Assembly: GCA_003170915.1 (NCBI GenBank)
Contig: PMYB01000198.1
Coordinates: forward strand, 17,969 to 69,937
Origin: Bryobacterales bacterium
GTDB taxonomy: Bacteria; Acidobacteriota; Terriglobia; Bryobacterales; Bryobacteraceae
DNA: 51,969 bases
Direction of reading: 5' to 3'
Below the pieces are notes generated by a model. That model saw only the letters and a program-made list of their open reading frames with translations. It did no database searches and was not told where the DNA came from. A program made the translations under genes and the position numbers. Below, one piece after another: positions 17,768 to 27,835 of this stretch; the stretch's first letter is position 1, and every line of letters begins with the position of its first letter.

Positions 17768-18901
17768 ATGCAGACCACGACACCCGAATCCCTGTATCGC
17801 CGCTTGCAGCAGCACCTGGACCGCATGCCGGTCGGCTTTCCGGCCACGCAATCCGGCGTGGAGATCCGGATTCTCGAACGGCTGTTTACTCCCGAAGAGG
17901 CCGAAATCGCCCTCGAACTGAGCGCCATCCCGGAGCCTGCCGCCACCATCCACAAGCGATTCAAAGCGCGCATGACCCTCGCGGAACTGAAGCACAAGCT
18001 GGGCCAGATGGGGGAGAAAGGGAACATCCTGGCTTGGCCTATCGAGGGAGAAGTTCACTACGCCAAGATGATCTTCGTCATCGGCATGTACGAGCGCCAG
18101 TGCAAAACGCTGACGCCCGAGTTCGAGCGCGACACCCGCCAGTACTTTGAAGAAGCCTTCGGGCAGGCATTCCACAACAAGAAGACCACGCAACTGCGCA
18201 TCGTGCCGGTGAACCGGCAGATTGCCGTGGAACGCAATGTCACCACCTACGACCAGATCCGCGCGCACTTGGAAGCGTCGCCCGGGCCTTTTGCCACCAT
18301 CGCGTGCATCTGCCGCCACGGTAAGGACCTGGTGGGCGAAAGCTGCAAGCAGACCAAGCTCCGCGACAACTGCCTGATGATCGGAGGGGCGGCGCAGTGG
18401 GCGGCGGATTCCGGCACGGGGCGGGCGATCAGCCGCGAGGAAATGCTGGACCTGCTCGACCAAGCCGACAAGGAAGGGCTCGTCCTCGAGCCCGAAAACA
18501 CCAAGTCCCCGATGTTTGTCTGTTGCTGTTGCGGGTGCTGCTGCGGCGTGCTGCAGTCGGCTAAACACCTCCCCAATCCGGCCGAATACTTCAGTTCCAA
18601 TTTCTATGCCGCCGTGGCGCCGGACGTCTGCGAGTCCTGCGGAACCTGCGAGGTCCGCTGCCAGATGGACGCGATTTCGAGCCCCGAAGGCAAGGCCGTG
18701 GTGGACCGTCTGCGCTGCATCGGCTGCGCGCTGTGCGTGACCACCTGCCCCTCCGGCGCGCTACGGCTCCAGCCCAACGAAAAGCCCAGAATCCCACCCG
18801 ACGACACCAAGGCGCTTTACATCAAGATGTTGCAGGACCGGTTCGGCCCGTGGGGGATGGCGAAAATTGGAATGAAGAAAATGCTGGGCCTGAAGATCTG
18901 A
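17768..18901 (+). CDS. Cys-rich 4Fe-4S protein with N-terminal helix-turn-helix-like region
   Basis: 377 residues. Residues 35-100 look like a winged-helix segment (IHKRFKARMTLAELKHKLGQMGEKGNIL). The middle has CICRHGKDL, GESCKQTKLRDNC. Residues 252-259 are the dense cysteine run CCCCGCCC. Two ferredoxin motifs close the protein: CESCGTCEVRCQMDA and CIGCALCVTTCPSGA. Proteins of this design are annotated as 4Fe-4S ferredoxins of unknown role; they may bind several clusters and pass electrons in the cytoplasm. It ends 3 bases before the aminopeptidase start, so the two could be cotranscribed. Confidence 0.8.
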   Translation: MQTTTPESLYRRLQQHLDRMPVGFPATQSGVEIRILERLFTPEEAEIALELSAIPEPAATIHKRFKARMTLAELKHKLGQMGEKGNILAWPIEGEVHYAKMIFVIGMYERQCKTLTPEFERDTRQYFEEAFGQAFHNKKTTQLRIVPVNRQIAVERNVTTYDQIRAHLEASPGPFATIACICRHGKDLVGESCKQTKLRDNCLMIGGAAQWAADSGTGRAISREEMLDLLDQADKEGLVLEPENTKSPMFVCCCCGCCCGVLQSAKHLPNPAEYFSSNFYAAVAPDVCESCGTCEVRCQMDAISSPEGKAVVDRLRCIGCALCVTTCPSGALRLQPNEKPRIPPDDTKALYIKMLQDRFGPWGMAKIGMKKMLGLKI

Positions 18902-18904
18902 CCC

Positions 18905-20488
18905 GTGCGTGCGATCAAAACTCTTCTGCTGGCCGGTTTCGCTCTGTGCGCGCCACAGATTTTCGCGGACACCTATCCCCGGCAACCGGGCATCGACGTG
19001 CAGCATTACGTCTTTCGCGTCACGCTCAACGACGACAACGACGAGATTGTGGGCGAGACCACCGTCGATCTGCGGTTCGTCCAGGACGGCGTAACGGAGT
19101 TCGCGCTCGACCTGGCGTCGGCGGCGAACGGCAAGGGCATGACCGTGTCGGAGGTGACGTCGGGCGGCGCGGCCGTGCCATATGTCCATCGGGCCGATCG
19201 TTTGGTGGTCACGCTTCCATCGGCGCCGAAGGCCGGGGAGCGCAGGCAGTTCACCGTGCGGTATCGCGGCATTCCCGCGGACGGGCTGCATATGCCCAGG
19301 AACAAGTACGGCGAGCGGACGTTCTTCAGCGCCAACTGGCCCGATAAGGCGCGCCAGTGGCTGCCCATGATCGACCATCCCTACGACAAGGCGACCAGCG
19401 AATTCCTGGTCACTGCGCTCGCCAGGTACCAGGTAGTGGCGAATGGTCTGCTTCAGGAAGAGATCGACCTCGGTGACGGGCGGCGCATCACGCACTGGAA
19501 ACAGTCCGTGCCCATCGCCTCGTGGCTGAACAATATCGGCGTGGCGCAGTTTGCCTCGCGTCACTTTGGCGTGGCCGCCGGCGTTCCGCTCGAAACCTGG
19601 GTCTTCCATCAGGATCGAAATGCCGGCATTGCCACCTTCGAAATCCCCACGCGCCAGACCATTGAGTTCTACAGCGATCGCATCGGCCCCTACCCGTATG
19701 AGAAACTTGCGGACGTCGAGGCCGCCGGTATTGGCGGCGGCATGGAGCATGCCAGCGAGATCTTCTACGGGGAAAAGTCGGTCGCCAACCGGCCGGCTTT
19801 CAGCCTGGTGGCGCATGAGATGGCGCACCAGTGGTTCGGCGACTCCGTCACCGAAAAGGACTGGGACGACGTATGGCTCAGTGAAGGCTTCGCCACCTAC
19901 TTCGCGCTGCTTGCGACCGAGCATTACGAGGGGCGCGATGCGTTTGTGGCGGCCCTGAAACGGAGCCGCACCAGCGTGTTTGCCGCGGAAAACAGGCTTC
20001 CCGGCGTCGCCGTGGTCCAGGACAAGCCTTGGCAGGGAATACCAAACCCCATCGTCTACCAGAAGGGTGCGTGGACGCTTCACATGCTGCGCGGCGAGAT
20101 GGGCACCGAAAAGTTCTGGCAGGGCATCCGCGAGTATTATCGCCGCTATCGCGACAGCAATGCCTCCACTGACGATTTCCGCAAGGTGATGGAAGAGATC
20201 TCGGGCGCCGATCTCGGATGGTTCTTCCACCAATGGCTGTACCGCGCCGGTTCGCCCGTGGTCGAGGGTGGATGGCGCTACAATGCCGCCACCAAGAAGA
20301 TCGAGATCGAACTGGCGCAGACTCAGCTGGGCGACGCCTTCCGGTTGCCGCTCGAAGTGGGCGTTGCCAAGATCGAAATGACCCGGAAACAGCAGCGCTT
20401 CGAGGTCCCGGCGGACAAAGAGCCGGCGGAGGTGTCGCTCGATCCCAACACCTGGATACTCATGGCGACACACTTCGGCAAAAAGTGA
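18905..20488 (+). CDS. M1-family zinc aminopeptidase, secreted
   Basis: 527 residues from a GTG at 18905. A signal peptide is seen (IKTLLLAGFALCAPQIFA). The zinc site is intact: HExxH at 304-308 with the third ligand Glu327 (DVWLSEGF), preceded by GGGMEHAS, the GxMEN-like exopeptidase motif with His in place of Asn. It removes N-terminal residues from peptides in the periplasm. The protein is shorter than the 850-residue canonical form and matches the compact bacterial group that lacks the C-terminal HEAT-like domain. Confidence 0.9.
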   Translation: MRAIKTLLLAGFALCAPQIFADTYPRQPGIDVQHYVFRVTLNDDNDEIVGETTVDLRFVQDGVTEFALDLASAANGKGMTVSEVTSGGAAVPYVHRADRLVVTLPSAPKAGERRQFTVRYRGIPADGLHMPRNKYGERTFFSANWPDKARQWLPMIDHPYDKATSEFLVTALARYQVVANGLLQEEIDLGDGRRITHWKQSVPIASWLNNIGVAQFASRHFGVAAGVPLETWVFHQDRNAGIATFEIPTRQTIEFYSDRIGPYPYEKLADVEAAGIGGGMEHASEIFYGEKSVANRPAFSLVAHEMAHQWFGDSVTEKDWDDVWLSEGFATYFALLATEHYEGRDAFVAALKRSRTSVFAAENRLPGVAVVQDKPWQGIPNPIVYQKGAWTLHMLRGEMGTEKFWQGIREYYRRYRDSNASTDDFRKVMEEISGADLGWFFHQWLYRAGSPVVEGGWRYNAATKKIEIELAQTQLGDAFRLPLEVGVAKIEMTRKQQRFEVPADKEPAEVSLDPNTWILMATHFGKK

Positions 20489-20530
20489 GCCCCGGGGAAC
20501 TACTGCGCCTGGCATGGCGTCGAATCACAC

Positions 20531-22006
20531 ATGCGACTACTCGTTGCGGTTCTCTTCTGTGCTTTCATTCCTCCGTGTTTTTCCGCGGACCCATCGCTGA
20601 CCATCTACAACCAGCAATTCGCCGTGGTTCGTGAGACCGTTCCGCTCGACCTGAAGCAGGGAATCAATCGAATCGAATTCAACGGCGCAACCGCTCTGCT
20701 GGAGCCGGAGTCCGTCATGCTGCGCGACCCGAGCGGCCGGCGCTTGTTGCGAATCCTGGAACAGAACCATCGGGCCGACCCGGTTTCGCTCGAAGCGCTC
20801 ATGAAGCGCTACGAAGGCCAAACCATCGAGTTCCAGGTCCGCAACGGAGACAAGGTCGAAACCGTGACCGGCAAGATCGTGCGGGCCGGAGGCGCCGTGC
20901 AGTCAGGGGCTCGCGTCGCCTACCCGCCACCCCAGCCTTACACGGCGCAGGCCATCATCGAGGTGGCCGGCAAGCTGCGCTTCGATCTGCCGGGCGTGCC
21001 GCTATTCCCCGGCCTGGGCGCTGGAATGATCCTGAAACCGGCGCTCGACTGGACCATCGAAACGGACCGCGCCGGCCCAGTGGATGCGGAGCTTGCCTAC
21101 GTCTCGGGCGGTTTCAATTGGAGCGCGGATTACAACCTCGTGCAAGGCGATTCCAGCGCGCTCGACATCATCGGCTGGGTAACCATGGAAAACCGCAGCG
21201 GCAAGGAGTTCGAGAACGCGCGCGTGAAGCTCATGGCCGGCGATGTCAATAAGATTCAAACGCAACCGAATATGGTCAGGACCGGAGGCGTTATAGGAGG
21301 CATTGTCAGCGGAATGCCCGGCGTCCCTCCGGTGACCGAGAAGACCTTCGACGAATACCACCTCTACACGCTCCAACGGCCGGTCACGATTCACGACAGG
21401 GAAACCAAGCAGGTGGAATTCGTCCGCGCGGCGGGCGTGAAGTCCGATGTCATTTACATCTACGACGGCGCGAAAATCGACACCAGTCGCTACCAGGGCT
21501 GGAATCCGGACATGATTCGCAACGATTCGGGCTACGGCGCGCAGTCCAACCCCAAGGTCTGGGTGATGCGCGAGTTTGTCAACTCCGATGCCAACCGCCT
21601 CGGCATGCCGCTCCCCAAGGGAAGAGTGCGCTTCTACCGCCGCGACACCGACGGGCGGCTGGAGTTCACCGGCGAGGACACCATCGATCACACGCCCAAG
21701 GACGAGAAGATCCGCGTCTTCACCGGCGCCGCGTTCGACCTGACGGGCGAGCGGAAGCGGACCATCTTTCAGAACGACATGGGCCGGCGCATGATGGACG
21801 AAGCCTTCGAAATCAAGGTGCGCAACCACAAGAAGGAGCCCGTGGAAGTGAGGGTGGTGGAGCGCCTGTATCGCGGTACCTCCTGGGACATCTCGACCAG
21901 CTCCATGCCATTCACCAAGACAGACTCGCAGACCATCGAATTCCGCGCGCCGCTACAGCCCGGCGAGGAAAAGACCATCACTTACGCGGCCCACTATACG
22001 TGGTAG
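20531..22006 (+). CDS. DUF4139 domain protein, secreted
   Basis: 491 residues with a signal peptide (LLVAVLFCAFIPPCFSA). The first part (LTIYNQQFAVVRETVPLDLKQGINRIEF) fits the family's N-terminal strand pair and the second part matches DUF4139, with the conserved ELAYVSGGFNWSADYNL, RAGDV-like KLMAGDVNK and late KVRNHKKEPVEVRVVERLY strands. These are beta-rich exported proteins without an assigned enzyme activity. It lies 42 bases after the aminopeptidase gene, likely in the same operon, and is followed by a strong hairpin. Confidence 0.85.
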   Translation: MRLLVAVLFCAFIPPCFSADPSLTIYNQQFAVVRETVPLDLKQGINRIEFNGATALLEPESVMLRDPSGRRLLRILEQNHRADPVSLEALMKRYEGQTIEFQVRNGDKVETVTGKIVRAGGAVQSGARVAYPPPQPYTAQAIIEVAGKLRFDLPGVPLFPGLGAGMILKPALDWTIETDRAGPVDAELAYVSGGFNWSADYNLVQGDSSALDIIGWVTMENRSGKEFENARVKLMAGDVNKIQTQPNMVRTGGVIGGIVSGMPGVPPVTEKTFDEYHLYTLQRPVTIHDRETKQVEFVRAAGVKSDVIYIYDGAKIDTSRYQGWNPDMIRNDSGYGAQSNPKVWVMREFVNSDANRLGMPLPKGRVRFYRRDTDGRLEFTGEDTIDHTPKDEKIRVFTGAAFDLTGERKRTIFQNDMGRRMMDEAFEIKVRNHKKEPVEVRVVERLYRGTSWDISTSSMPFTKTDSQTIEFRAPLQPGEEKTITYAAHYTW

Positions 22007-22039
22007 TCGGTGGTGGGGCATGCTTTCAGCTTGCCCTTG

Positions 22040-22067
22040 GCCTGCCGTGAACAGAACCACGGCAGGC
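22040..22067 (+). terminator. Hairpin after the DUF4139 gene
   Basis: A perfect 10-bp stem, GCCTGCCGTG (22040-22049) with CACGGCAGGC (22058-22067), encloses an 8-base loop. The downstream sequence TTCGTCTTCG is only moderately U-rich, so this is a probable but not textbook intrinsic terminator, placed 34 bases after the DUF4139 stop and before higB. Confidence 0.65.
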
Positions 22068-22149
22068 TTCGTCTTCGTAATCCGGGCGCCTGGCCCGCAC
22101 GTTTTGCTCTATACTGTTCTACATTGCATGAAGCTCGGTATAGAAGCCG

Positions 22150-22428
22150 ATGATAAAGACATTTCGGTGCGAGGAAACCGAACTGATCAGCTTGGGCCAT
22201 CACAGCAGACGGTTCGGCAATATCGAGACTGTAGCGCGCCGAAAACTGCGAATGATTGAGGCCGCTACCAAACTCGAAGATCTGAAAGCTCCGCCCGCCA
22301 ATCGGCTGGAGGCGCTCAGCGGTAACCCGAACGGGCAGCACAGCATACGTATCAACGACCAGTGGCGTGTCTGCTTTGTGTGGCGCGACGGAGACGCTTA
22401 CGGCGTTGAAATTGTGGACTACCATTGA
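22150..22428 (+). CDS. higB: HigB-type toxin (RelE/ParE superfamily)
   Basis: 92 residues with the HigB/GraT pattern: IKTFRCEETELI at the start, RRFGNIETVARRKLRMIEAAT helix, LEDLKAPPANRLEALSGN, then the strand motif HSIRINDQWRVCFVW and the terminal VEIVDYH. HigB cleaves translated mRNA in the ribosomal A site. The toxin-first order is characteristic of higBA. It lies directly ahead of the antitoxin gene. Confidence 0.9.
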   Translation: MIKTFRCEETELISLGHHSRRFGNIETVARRKLRMIEAATKLEDLKAPPANRLEALSGNPNGQHSIRINDQWRVCFVWRDGDAYGVEIVDYH

Positions 22429-22447
22429 ACTCGAAAGGAAAGTAGAA

Positions 22448-22762
22448 ATGGCGAAGAAGAGTCAGGAACTTTTGCCTGCGATTCATCCGGGAGAAATCCT
22501 ATTCGAGGAGTTCATGAAGCCGCTCGGGCTGAGCATCAATCGGGTTGCCCGAGATCTACGCGTTCCTGTAACGCGCATCGCGGACATCGTTCACGGGCAG
22601 CGCGGTGTCTCCTCTGACACGGCCCTTCGGCTGGCCCGCTATTTCAGTACCACGCCGGCGTTTTGGATGAACCTGCAATCGGCGTACTACCTGGAGGTCG
22701 CCGGGCGCGAGGCTAAGGGACAGATTGAGCGCGACGTACACCCCCTCAATGCCGTTGCCTGA
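22448..22762 (+). CDS. higA: HigA-type antitoxin (XRE-family)
   Basis: 104 residues from the ATG at 22448, preceded by GAAAGGAAAG. The start IHPGEILFEEFMKPLGLSINRVARDLRVP is the HigA signature and includes the helix-turn-helix (VARDLRVPVTRIADIVHGQRGVSSDTALRLARYF). TPAFWMNLQ is the conserved end of the family. It binds and inhibits HigB and represses its own promoter. It starts 19 bases after higB. Confidence 0.92.
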   Translation: MAKKSQELLPAIHPGEILFEEFMKPLGLSINRVARDLRVPVTRIADIVHGQRGVSSDTALRLARYFSTTPAFWMNLQSAYYLEVAGREAKGQIERDVHPLNAVA

Positions 22763-22960
22763 GACGGGACGCCCCGTAGAATATGAAGCCCAAACAGACT
22801 GTTTTCCTGAGTTGAATTACGCCGCGTCTGGGGTCCTTCCAAAACGTCTTATACGAAGCCATCAAGCGCCTTGCAGGAAACTGCGCTCCAATCAGAGAGT
22901 CTGTGAAAATGCTTGTCGAGAGGGGTGTTCTAACGCCCATGCCCAGAGGTTCGCTGCCCC

Positions 22961-24643
22961 CTACCGCCCCAAACCCACCAGCCGCTGGTACTCCTGTTCG
23001 GCTTCAAAATCGGGGTCGTGGGGATGCGCCAGGTACACGCCGATCCAGCGGCGCGCGCGCGTCAGGTCGCCGATTCGTGCGAACACCTGTCCCAGGCCGC
23101 GGGCGCAACGCGAATACCGCGGCTCGCGCTCGATGTGGAGATCGCACTCCGCCTCCATGTGATCCAGTACGCGTAGCGAATCGAGCGCCTCCACGCCGGG
23201 CGGGGGATGGCGCATGAAGACCATGGCCTGCGCGTCGCCGTAAACCAGTTTCCAATCGGTCTGCGCCGGGTCGGCCAGCGCCGGCGCCAATAGGTAGACC
23301 AGCCCGTTGGAGTATTCGAAACTGTTCATCACTATCGCCTGGACGCCGTATCCGTCGAGCAATTCTTCGGCGCTCTCGCCGCCGCTGGCATCGTGATTGT
23401 AGAGTATCCGGGCGTAGTCCATGAAAGTGGATTCGCTCAGGGCGCGCCCGTCGATGAAGACGCGCTCTTGCGGCCAAAGCCGCCAGATCAGGTAACCGCC
23501 GTACTCGTAGGTGTTGAACATGGGTTCGGTGACGTGGTGCGCCAGCAGAAAATCGGCGGCGCCGGCGGGGTATTTCCATTCGGCCGCACGCAGTTGAAAG
23601 AAACTGCCGCGGATAATGCCCGCTCCCAGCGCGCCCACCACCAGCGCTGCGGCGGCAAGTTGCGCGAGAACCGGCAGGCGCGGCTTCCACGGGAAATAAG
23701 ACGCAATCAAGACAGGCGCCAGAAACCCGATCAGGAAGGTATTGCGTTGCGCCGACAGTCCGGCCAGGGCGAACGCCAAAAAGAGCAGCCAATCCACCAG
23801 TCGGACCCTGCGGCGCGCCCACACCAGCAGGGCCGCCGCGCCGAATAGCAGCACCGCGAATTCCCCCGGGGGCCAGAGACGCGGAGGGGCCCATTCCAAC
23901 AACCGGGAGGTCATATAGCTGTTCCGGTAATAGAACAGGATCTGAAGGATACGGAAGCCGTTGGGATTGACGCCCGAAGCCAGGACGGAAACCGCGCTGA
24001 CGATCCACAGGCGGCGGGCGGCGGGAAGGAGGAGCGCTTCGGCGGAGTAAGCCGCCACCACTACCCATCCCAGGAAATAGCCGCCGTGGCAGTTGGCCCA
24101 GATCAGAAACAGCGGCGGGAGTAGCCACATCCAGCGGCGCGTCTCCAGAATTGCGATGGTCGAAGCCAGCAGCAGGAAGGTGACCAGGTACGGCCGGTCC
24201 ACCGCGAATCCCGCCGCCACTCCGGCGGTGGCGAACGCCGCCGCCAGCGCCCCGTAGAAGCCGCCGCACCGCCGCCAGGCCAGCAGGCCCGCCAGGGCGC
24301 AGAACGCCGCCAGCACCGCCGCGCGAAACAGCACCACGCCCCCAAAACCGGCAGCCCGGTAAATCAGGTAGAAGAGCGCCTCAGCCAGCCATTCATGCGT
24401 CAGGTTGAAAGCGCGCGTGCGCTCCTCGCCGGCATAGGCAGGGCGGGCCATCGCTGTGGTGTACGCAAACGGATCGGGGACGGGCAGCGAGTGCTTTTCC
24501 AAAATGTACTGCCCGGTTTTCAGGTGCCACCAGAAATCCGGATCGGATATTTCCGGCGAGAACCATCCCACCAGCAACACGGCCGATAGCGCCAGCAGAA
24601 GCGGACGGAACCCGCGCGGAACGAGCCTCACGCACCCCATCAT
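22961..24643 (-). CDS. Polytopic membrane protein, GT-C-like family with a helical tail
   Basis: 560 residues with about ten hydrophobic helices. The first loop holds DPDFWWHLKTGQYIL, a motif shared by a family of large Acidobacteriota and Chloroflexi membrane proteins (from memory) with the topology of GT-C glycosyltransferases: acidic residues in the first extracytoplasmic loop, then repeated membrane helices. A soluble tail (about 390-560) contains DGRALSESTFMDYARI and a short TPR-like end. A lipid-linked sugar transferase is one possibility; no direct proof. It overlaps the VanZ gene by 4 bases and ends the ffh operon. Confidence 0.65.
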   Translation of the reverse strand: MMGCVRLVPRGFRPLLLALSAVLLVGWFSPEISDPDFWWHLKTGQYILEKHSLPVPDPFAYTTAMARPAYAGEERTRAFNLTHEWLAEALFYLIYRAAGFGGVVLFRAAVLAAFCALAGLLAWRRCGGFYGALAAAFATAGVAAGFAVDRPYLVTFLLLASTIAILETRRWMWLLPPLFLIWANCHGGYFLGWVVVAAYSAEALLLPAARRLWIVSAVSVLASGVNPNGFRILQILFYYRNSYMTSRLLEWAPPRLWPPGEFAVLLFGAAALLVWARRRVRLVDWLLFLAFALAGLSAQRNTFLIGFLAPVLIASYFPWKPRLPVLAQLAAAALVVGALGAGIIRGSFFQLRAAEWKYPAGAADFLLAHHVTEPMFNTYEYGGYLIWRLWPQERVFIDGRALSESTFMDYARILYNHDASGGESAEELLDGYGVQAIVMNSFEYSNGLVYLLAPALADPAQTDWKLVYGDAQAMVFMRHPPPGVEALDSLRVLDHMEAECDLHIEREPRYSRCARGLGQVFARIGDLTRARRWIGVYLAHPHDPDFEAEQEYQRLVGLGR

Positions 24644-25782
24644 AGTTCAGGGTGAGGCGGGGTCGCGCGACTCGTCAGCCGCCACAGCACCAAGGCCATG
24701 AGCAGCGCCACAACGGAATCCGTGATTTCGGGAGTCCGGCCGGGCAGGTATCGTTGGATCGCTTCCAAGACCGCCAACGAGCCTGCCACCACTACCGCGG
24801 CGCGCGCATAAGAACTGCCCTGGGTGCGAAACAGCCAGACCAGAGCGCCGTACTCGAAGGCCTTTCGAAGCAAAATGACCGTGGCGGATTGGCGCTCGGA
24901 CTCGAACGTGGCGGCGAAGGGAATCCAGGAAAAGGGGTGCGGCGTTGCCGCCAAACGGAAGGGGCTCAACTCGCGCAGCACCGTGGCGGAAGCCAGCAGG
25001 AACACACCCGCGCGCAGCCGTTTCCTTTCCGGCAGCAGGCTCCAGAACAGCAGCGCCAGGGCGGCGCCCAGCGCTTCGCTCAGGGTGAGCGAGCGCTCCG
25101 CAATAAAAAGACGCACCGGCAGGCAGGCCATCGCAGCCAGCAGCCACCGCGGGCGCATGCGGCCGAAAAACGCTTCCATAGCCAGCGCCGCTGCCATCCA
25201 TCCGGCGGCGCTCGCCCAGACTTCCACCGCGGAAAAGGAAGCGGTTCCGGCCAGCAGCTCGAGCGCGCCGCGTAATTTCGTATGGCTGAGCAGCGGGAAA
25301 AACGGATAGAGCTGATAGCTCGCCCAGCAGGCCGCCAGAAGCAGCGCGGCAGAGCTGTGCCGCCCCGGCTTGCGGCGCGTCAGACTCTCCAACTCGGGGC
25401 GGAGAACCAGCGCCGCCAGAGCGCCGGCGGCGGCGCCGGACACGTTGCAGAACACGTCGAAGAGGCTGCACGTCCGGCCCGCGTCGTAAATCTGAAGCAT
25501 TTCCATGCTGGCGGAAAGCCCCAGGGCAATGAGCAGTGCCGCATCGAATGCCACTAACCGTCCATGGCGCCGGGCGGACGCCAGGAATGCGGCCATGCCC
25601 AGTGGAACGTAGAGCAGTAGGTTGATGGCCGCGTCGCGCAACGCCCATCGGTCGATGCCCTGGGGCCACGCGTGCAGCAGCACCCGCAACGGGTTTGCGC
25701 CGGAGCCGCCGAAATCGAAATGCCACGGGTACAGGGAGCCGTAGACGATCAGCGCTATGACCAGGAGCAGCAGACGGTACAC
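24640..25782 (-). CDS. VanZ-family membrane protein
   Basis: Start chosen at the GTG at 25782, sharing one base with the upstream stop (TAGTG); 380 residues. The VanZ core lies near 45-130: a membrane helix, then NLLLYVPLGMAAFL, SASMEMLQIYDAGRTCSLFDVFCNVSGA, where the E-x-x-Q and R-x-x-S-x-x-D-x-x-x-N residues are conserved. The remaining C-terminal 240 residues are further helices, some with FFGRMRPRW-type loops. VanZ confers low-level teicoplanin resistance in enterococci; the role of the larger bacterial relatives is unknown. Coupled to both neighbours by overlaps. Confidence 0.75.
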   Translation of the reverse strand: MYRLLLLVIALIVYGSLYPWHFDFGGSGANPLRVLLHAWPQGIDRWALRDAAINLLLYVPLGMAAFLASARRHGRLVAFDAALLIALGLSASMEMLQIYDAGRTCSLFDVFCNVSGAAAGALAALVLRPELESLTRRKPGRHSSAALLLAACWASYQLYPFFPLLSHTKLRGALELLAGTASFSAVEVWASAAGWMAAALAMEAFFGRMRPRWLLAAMACLPVRLFIAERSLTLSEALGAALALLFWSLLPERKRLRAGVFLLASATVLRELSPFRLAATPHPFSWIPFAATFESERQSATVILLRKAFEYGALVWLFRTQGSSYARAAVVVAGSLAVLEAIQRYLPGRTPEITDSVVALLMALVLWRLTSRATPPHPEL

Positions 25783-26087
25783 TAGCGTCTCGCGAAGCGG
25801 CGCAGGCGGAAAATCTCGACGAACGAGATATACAGGTTCACCACGCCCAGGCCGCTGATGGCGCCGCGCACGTACATGTTCTCCCAATACCGGTGCCACT
25901 CCGGCACGAAGGCGGCGAAGTAGTTGCCCTCCCAATACTCGGTCCAGGGAAAGATCAGCAGGAAAAGTCCGATCTCCAGGCAGAAGATGACGAACACCGC
26001 CGCGGACGTCTTGTGGTACCAGCGGTACACAGGCGCGGGCGCCGGTATCGGCCCCGCCAGGTCCTCGCCCGGTTCGGTGGGCATCAT
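25782..26087 (-). CDS. Small membrane protein, conserved hypothetical
   Basis: 101 residues from the ATG at 26087 (ATGA overlap with the rnhB stop). A longer ORF in the same frame is only a shadow of rnhB. Two hydrophobic helices are seen (KTSAAVFVIFCLEIGLFLLIFPW and the segment near ISGLGVVNLYISFVEI), with WYHKT before the first and RLRRFARR at the end. The shape matches a two-helix membrane protein; no function is assigned. Confidence 0.75.
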   Translation of the reverse strand: MMPTEPGEDLAGPIPAPAPVYRWYHKTSAAVFVIFCLEIGLFLLIFPWTEYWEGNYFAAFVPEWHRYWENMYVRGAISGLGVVNLYISFVEIFRLRRFARR

Positions 26088-26713
26088 GCGGCGCCCGCCG
26101 TGTCGAACAGACCCATTTGCCGATCGTATTCGACGGGGTAGAGAGAGCGCGCGCGCACCGGTTCGAAGCTCAGGCGGTGCAGGGGAGTGATGCCGTACTC
26201 CTGGATGGCCTGGCAGTGCTCCGGGGTCGAATAGCCTTTGTGCGAGGCCAGCCCGTATTGCGGAAAAACTTCGTCCCACACGCGCATGCAAGCGTCCCGG
26301 TAGACCTTCGCCAGGATCGAGGCTGCCGCGATGGCGTGGCAGCGCGCATCTCCCTTGATCAGGGGCTGCTGGGGCAGGGGGAGATCGATGGGCATGGCGT
26401 CCGTCAGCAGGAAATCGGGAGCCGGGCTCAGCCGGCTGACGGCCAATCGCATCGCCAGCCGCGAGGCCTGGTAAATGTTGATCGAGTCGATGGTGGCGGC
26501 GTCCACGGCGCCGATGGCCCATGCCACCGCGCGCTCGCGGATGCGCACGGCCAGCACTTCGCGCCGCTTCGGCTCGAGCAGCTTGCTATCGTTGAGGCCG
26601 CGCACCGGACGGTCGGGCGAAAGGATCACCGCCGCCGCCACCACCGGTCCGAAAAGCGCGCCGCGGCCCGCTTCATCCACCCCCGCTATGGCATGGAAAC
26701 CCCGCGCGCGCAA
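26084..26713 (-). CDS. rnhB: Ribonuclease HII
   Basis: 209 residues from a TTG at 26713; the same frame upstream has no ATG or GTG. Translation may begin a little further up, since family members usually carry an FEREL-type start. The catalytic set is present: Asp13-Glu14 in GVDEAGRG, the Asp of LLTDAM, and KGDARCHAIAAASILAKVYRD with its metal-binding carboxylate. It removes RNA from RNA-DNA hybrids and ribonucleotides from DNA. Standard member of the ffh-trmD-rplS-rnhB cluster. Confidence 0.93.
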   Translation of the reverse strand: MRARGFHAIAGVDEAGRGALFGPVVAAAVILSPDRPVRGLNDSKLLEPKRREVLAVRIRERAVAWAIGAVDAATIDSINIYQASRLAMRLAVSRLSPAPDFLLTDAMPIDLPLPQQPLIKGDARCHAIAAASILAKVYRDACMRVWDEVFPQYGLASHKGYSTPEHCQAIQEYGITPLHRLSFEPVRARSLYPVEYDRQMGLFDTAGAA

Positions 26714-26757
26714 CTCGCGCTCGAACGTCCCTTCGCACCGGAATTTGCGAACCGTGA

Positions 26758-27105
26758 CTATTCGCGCTCCCTGAGACGGGCAGCCTTGCCTTTCAAACCG
26801 CGCAGGTAGTAAAGCTTCGAGCGCCGCGTCCGGCCCGTGCGCACTACGTCGATGTGGTCGATCACCTTGGCGTGCACCGGGAAGATGCGCTCCACGCCCT
26901 GGCCGAAGCTGACCTTCCGCACCGTGATGCTTTCGCCTAAACCGGTATTGTTGCGGGCGATCACGGTGCCCTCAAACGCCTGCAGCCGTTCCTTGTCGCC
27001 TTCCTTGATCTTCACGTGAACCCGAATCGTATCGCCGGGCCGGAACTCGGGGATTTCGGCCCCCTTGTTTTTCTGAATGAACTTCGTCAACAACGCGTTC
27101 TGCAT
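26758..27105 (-). CDS. rplS: Ribosomal protein bL19
   Basis: 115 residues, the normal length. Matches L19: [26 protein letters not shown], then [53 protein letters not shown]. Located at the 30S-50S interface. It starts 11 bases after trmD, as expected in this operon. Confidence 0.97.
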   Translation of the reverse strand: MQNALLTKFIQKNKGAEIPEFRPGDTIRVHVKIKEGDKERLQAFEGTVIARNNTGLGESITVRKVSFGQGVERIFPVHAKVIDHIDVVRTGRTRRSKLYYLRGLKGKAARLRERE

Positions 27106-27115
27106 GAGAATTTCC

Positions 27116-27831
<716 letters not shown>

Positions 27832-27835
<4 letters not shown>

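Noticed and set aside
22763-22960. tRNA or small RNA in the gap after higA
   Set aside because: No cloverleaf or strong hairpin could be traced; no tRNA, rRNA or CRISPR array was seen anywhere in the window.
24640-25935. Start of the VanZ gene at 25935
   Set aside because: The extra 51 codons lie inside the upstream membrane-protein gene; the GTG at 25782 overlapping its stop fits the pattern of the operon.
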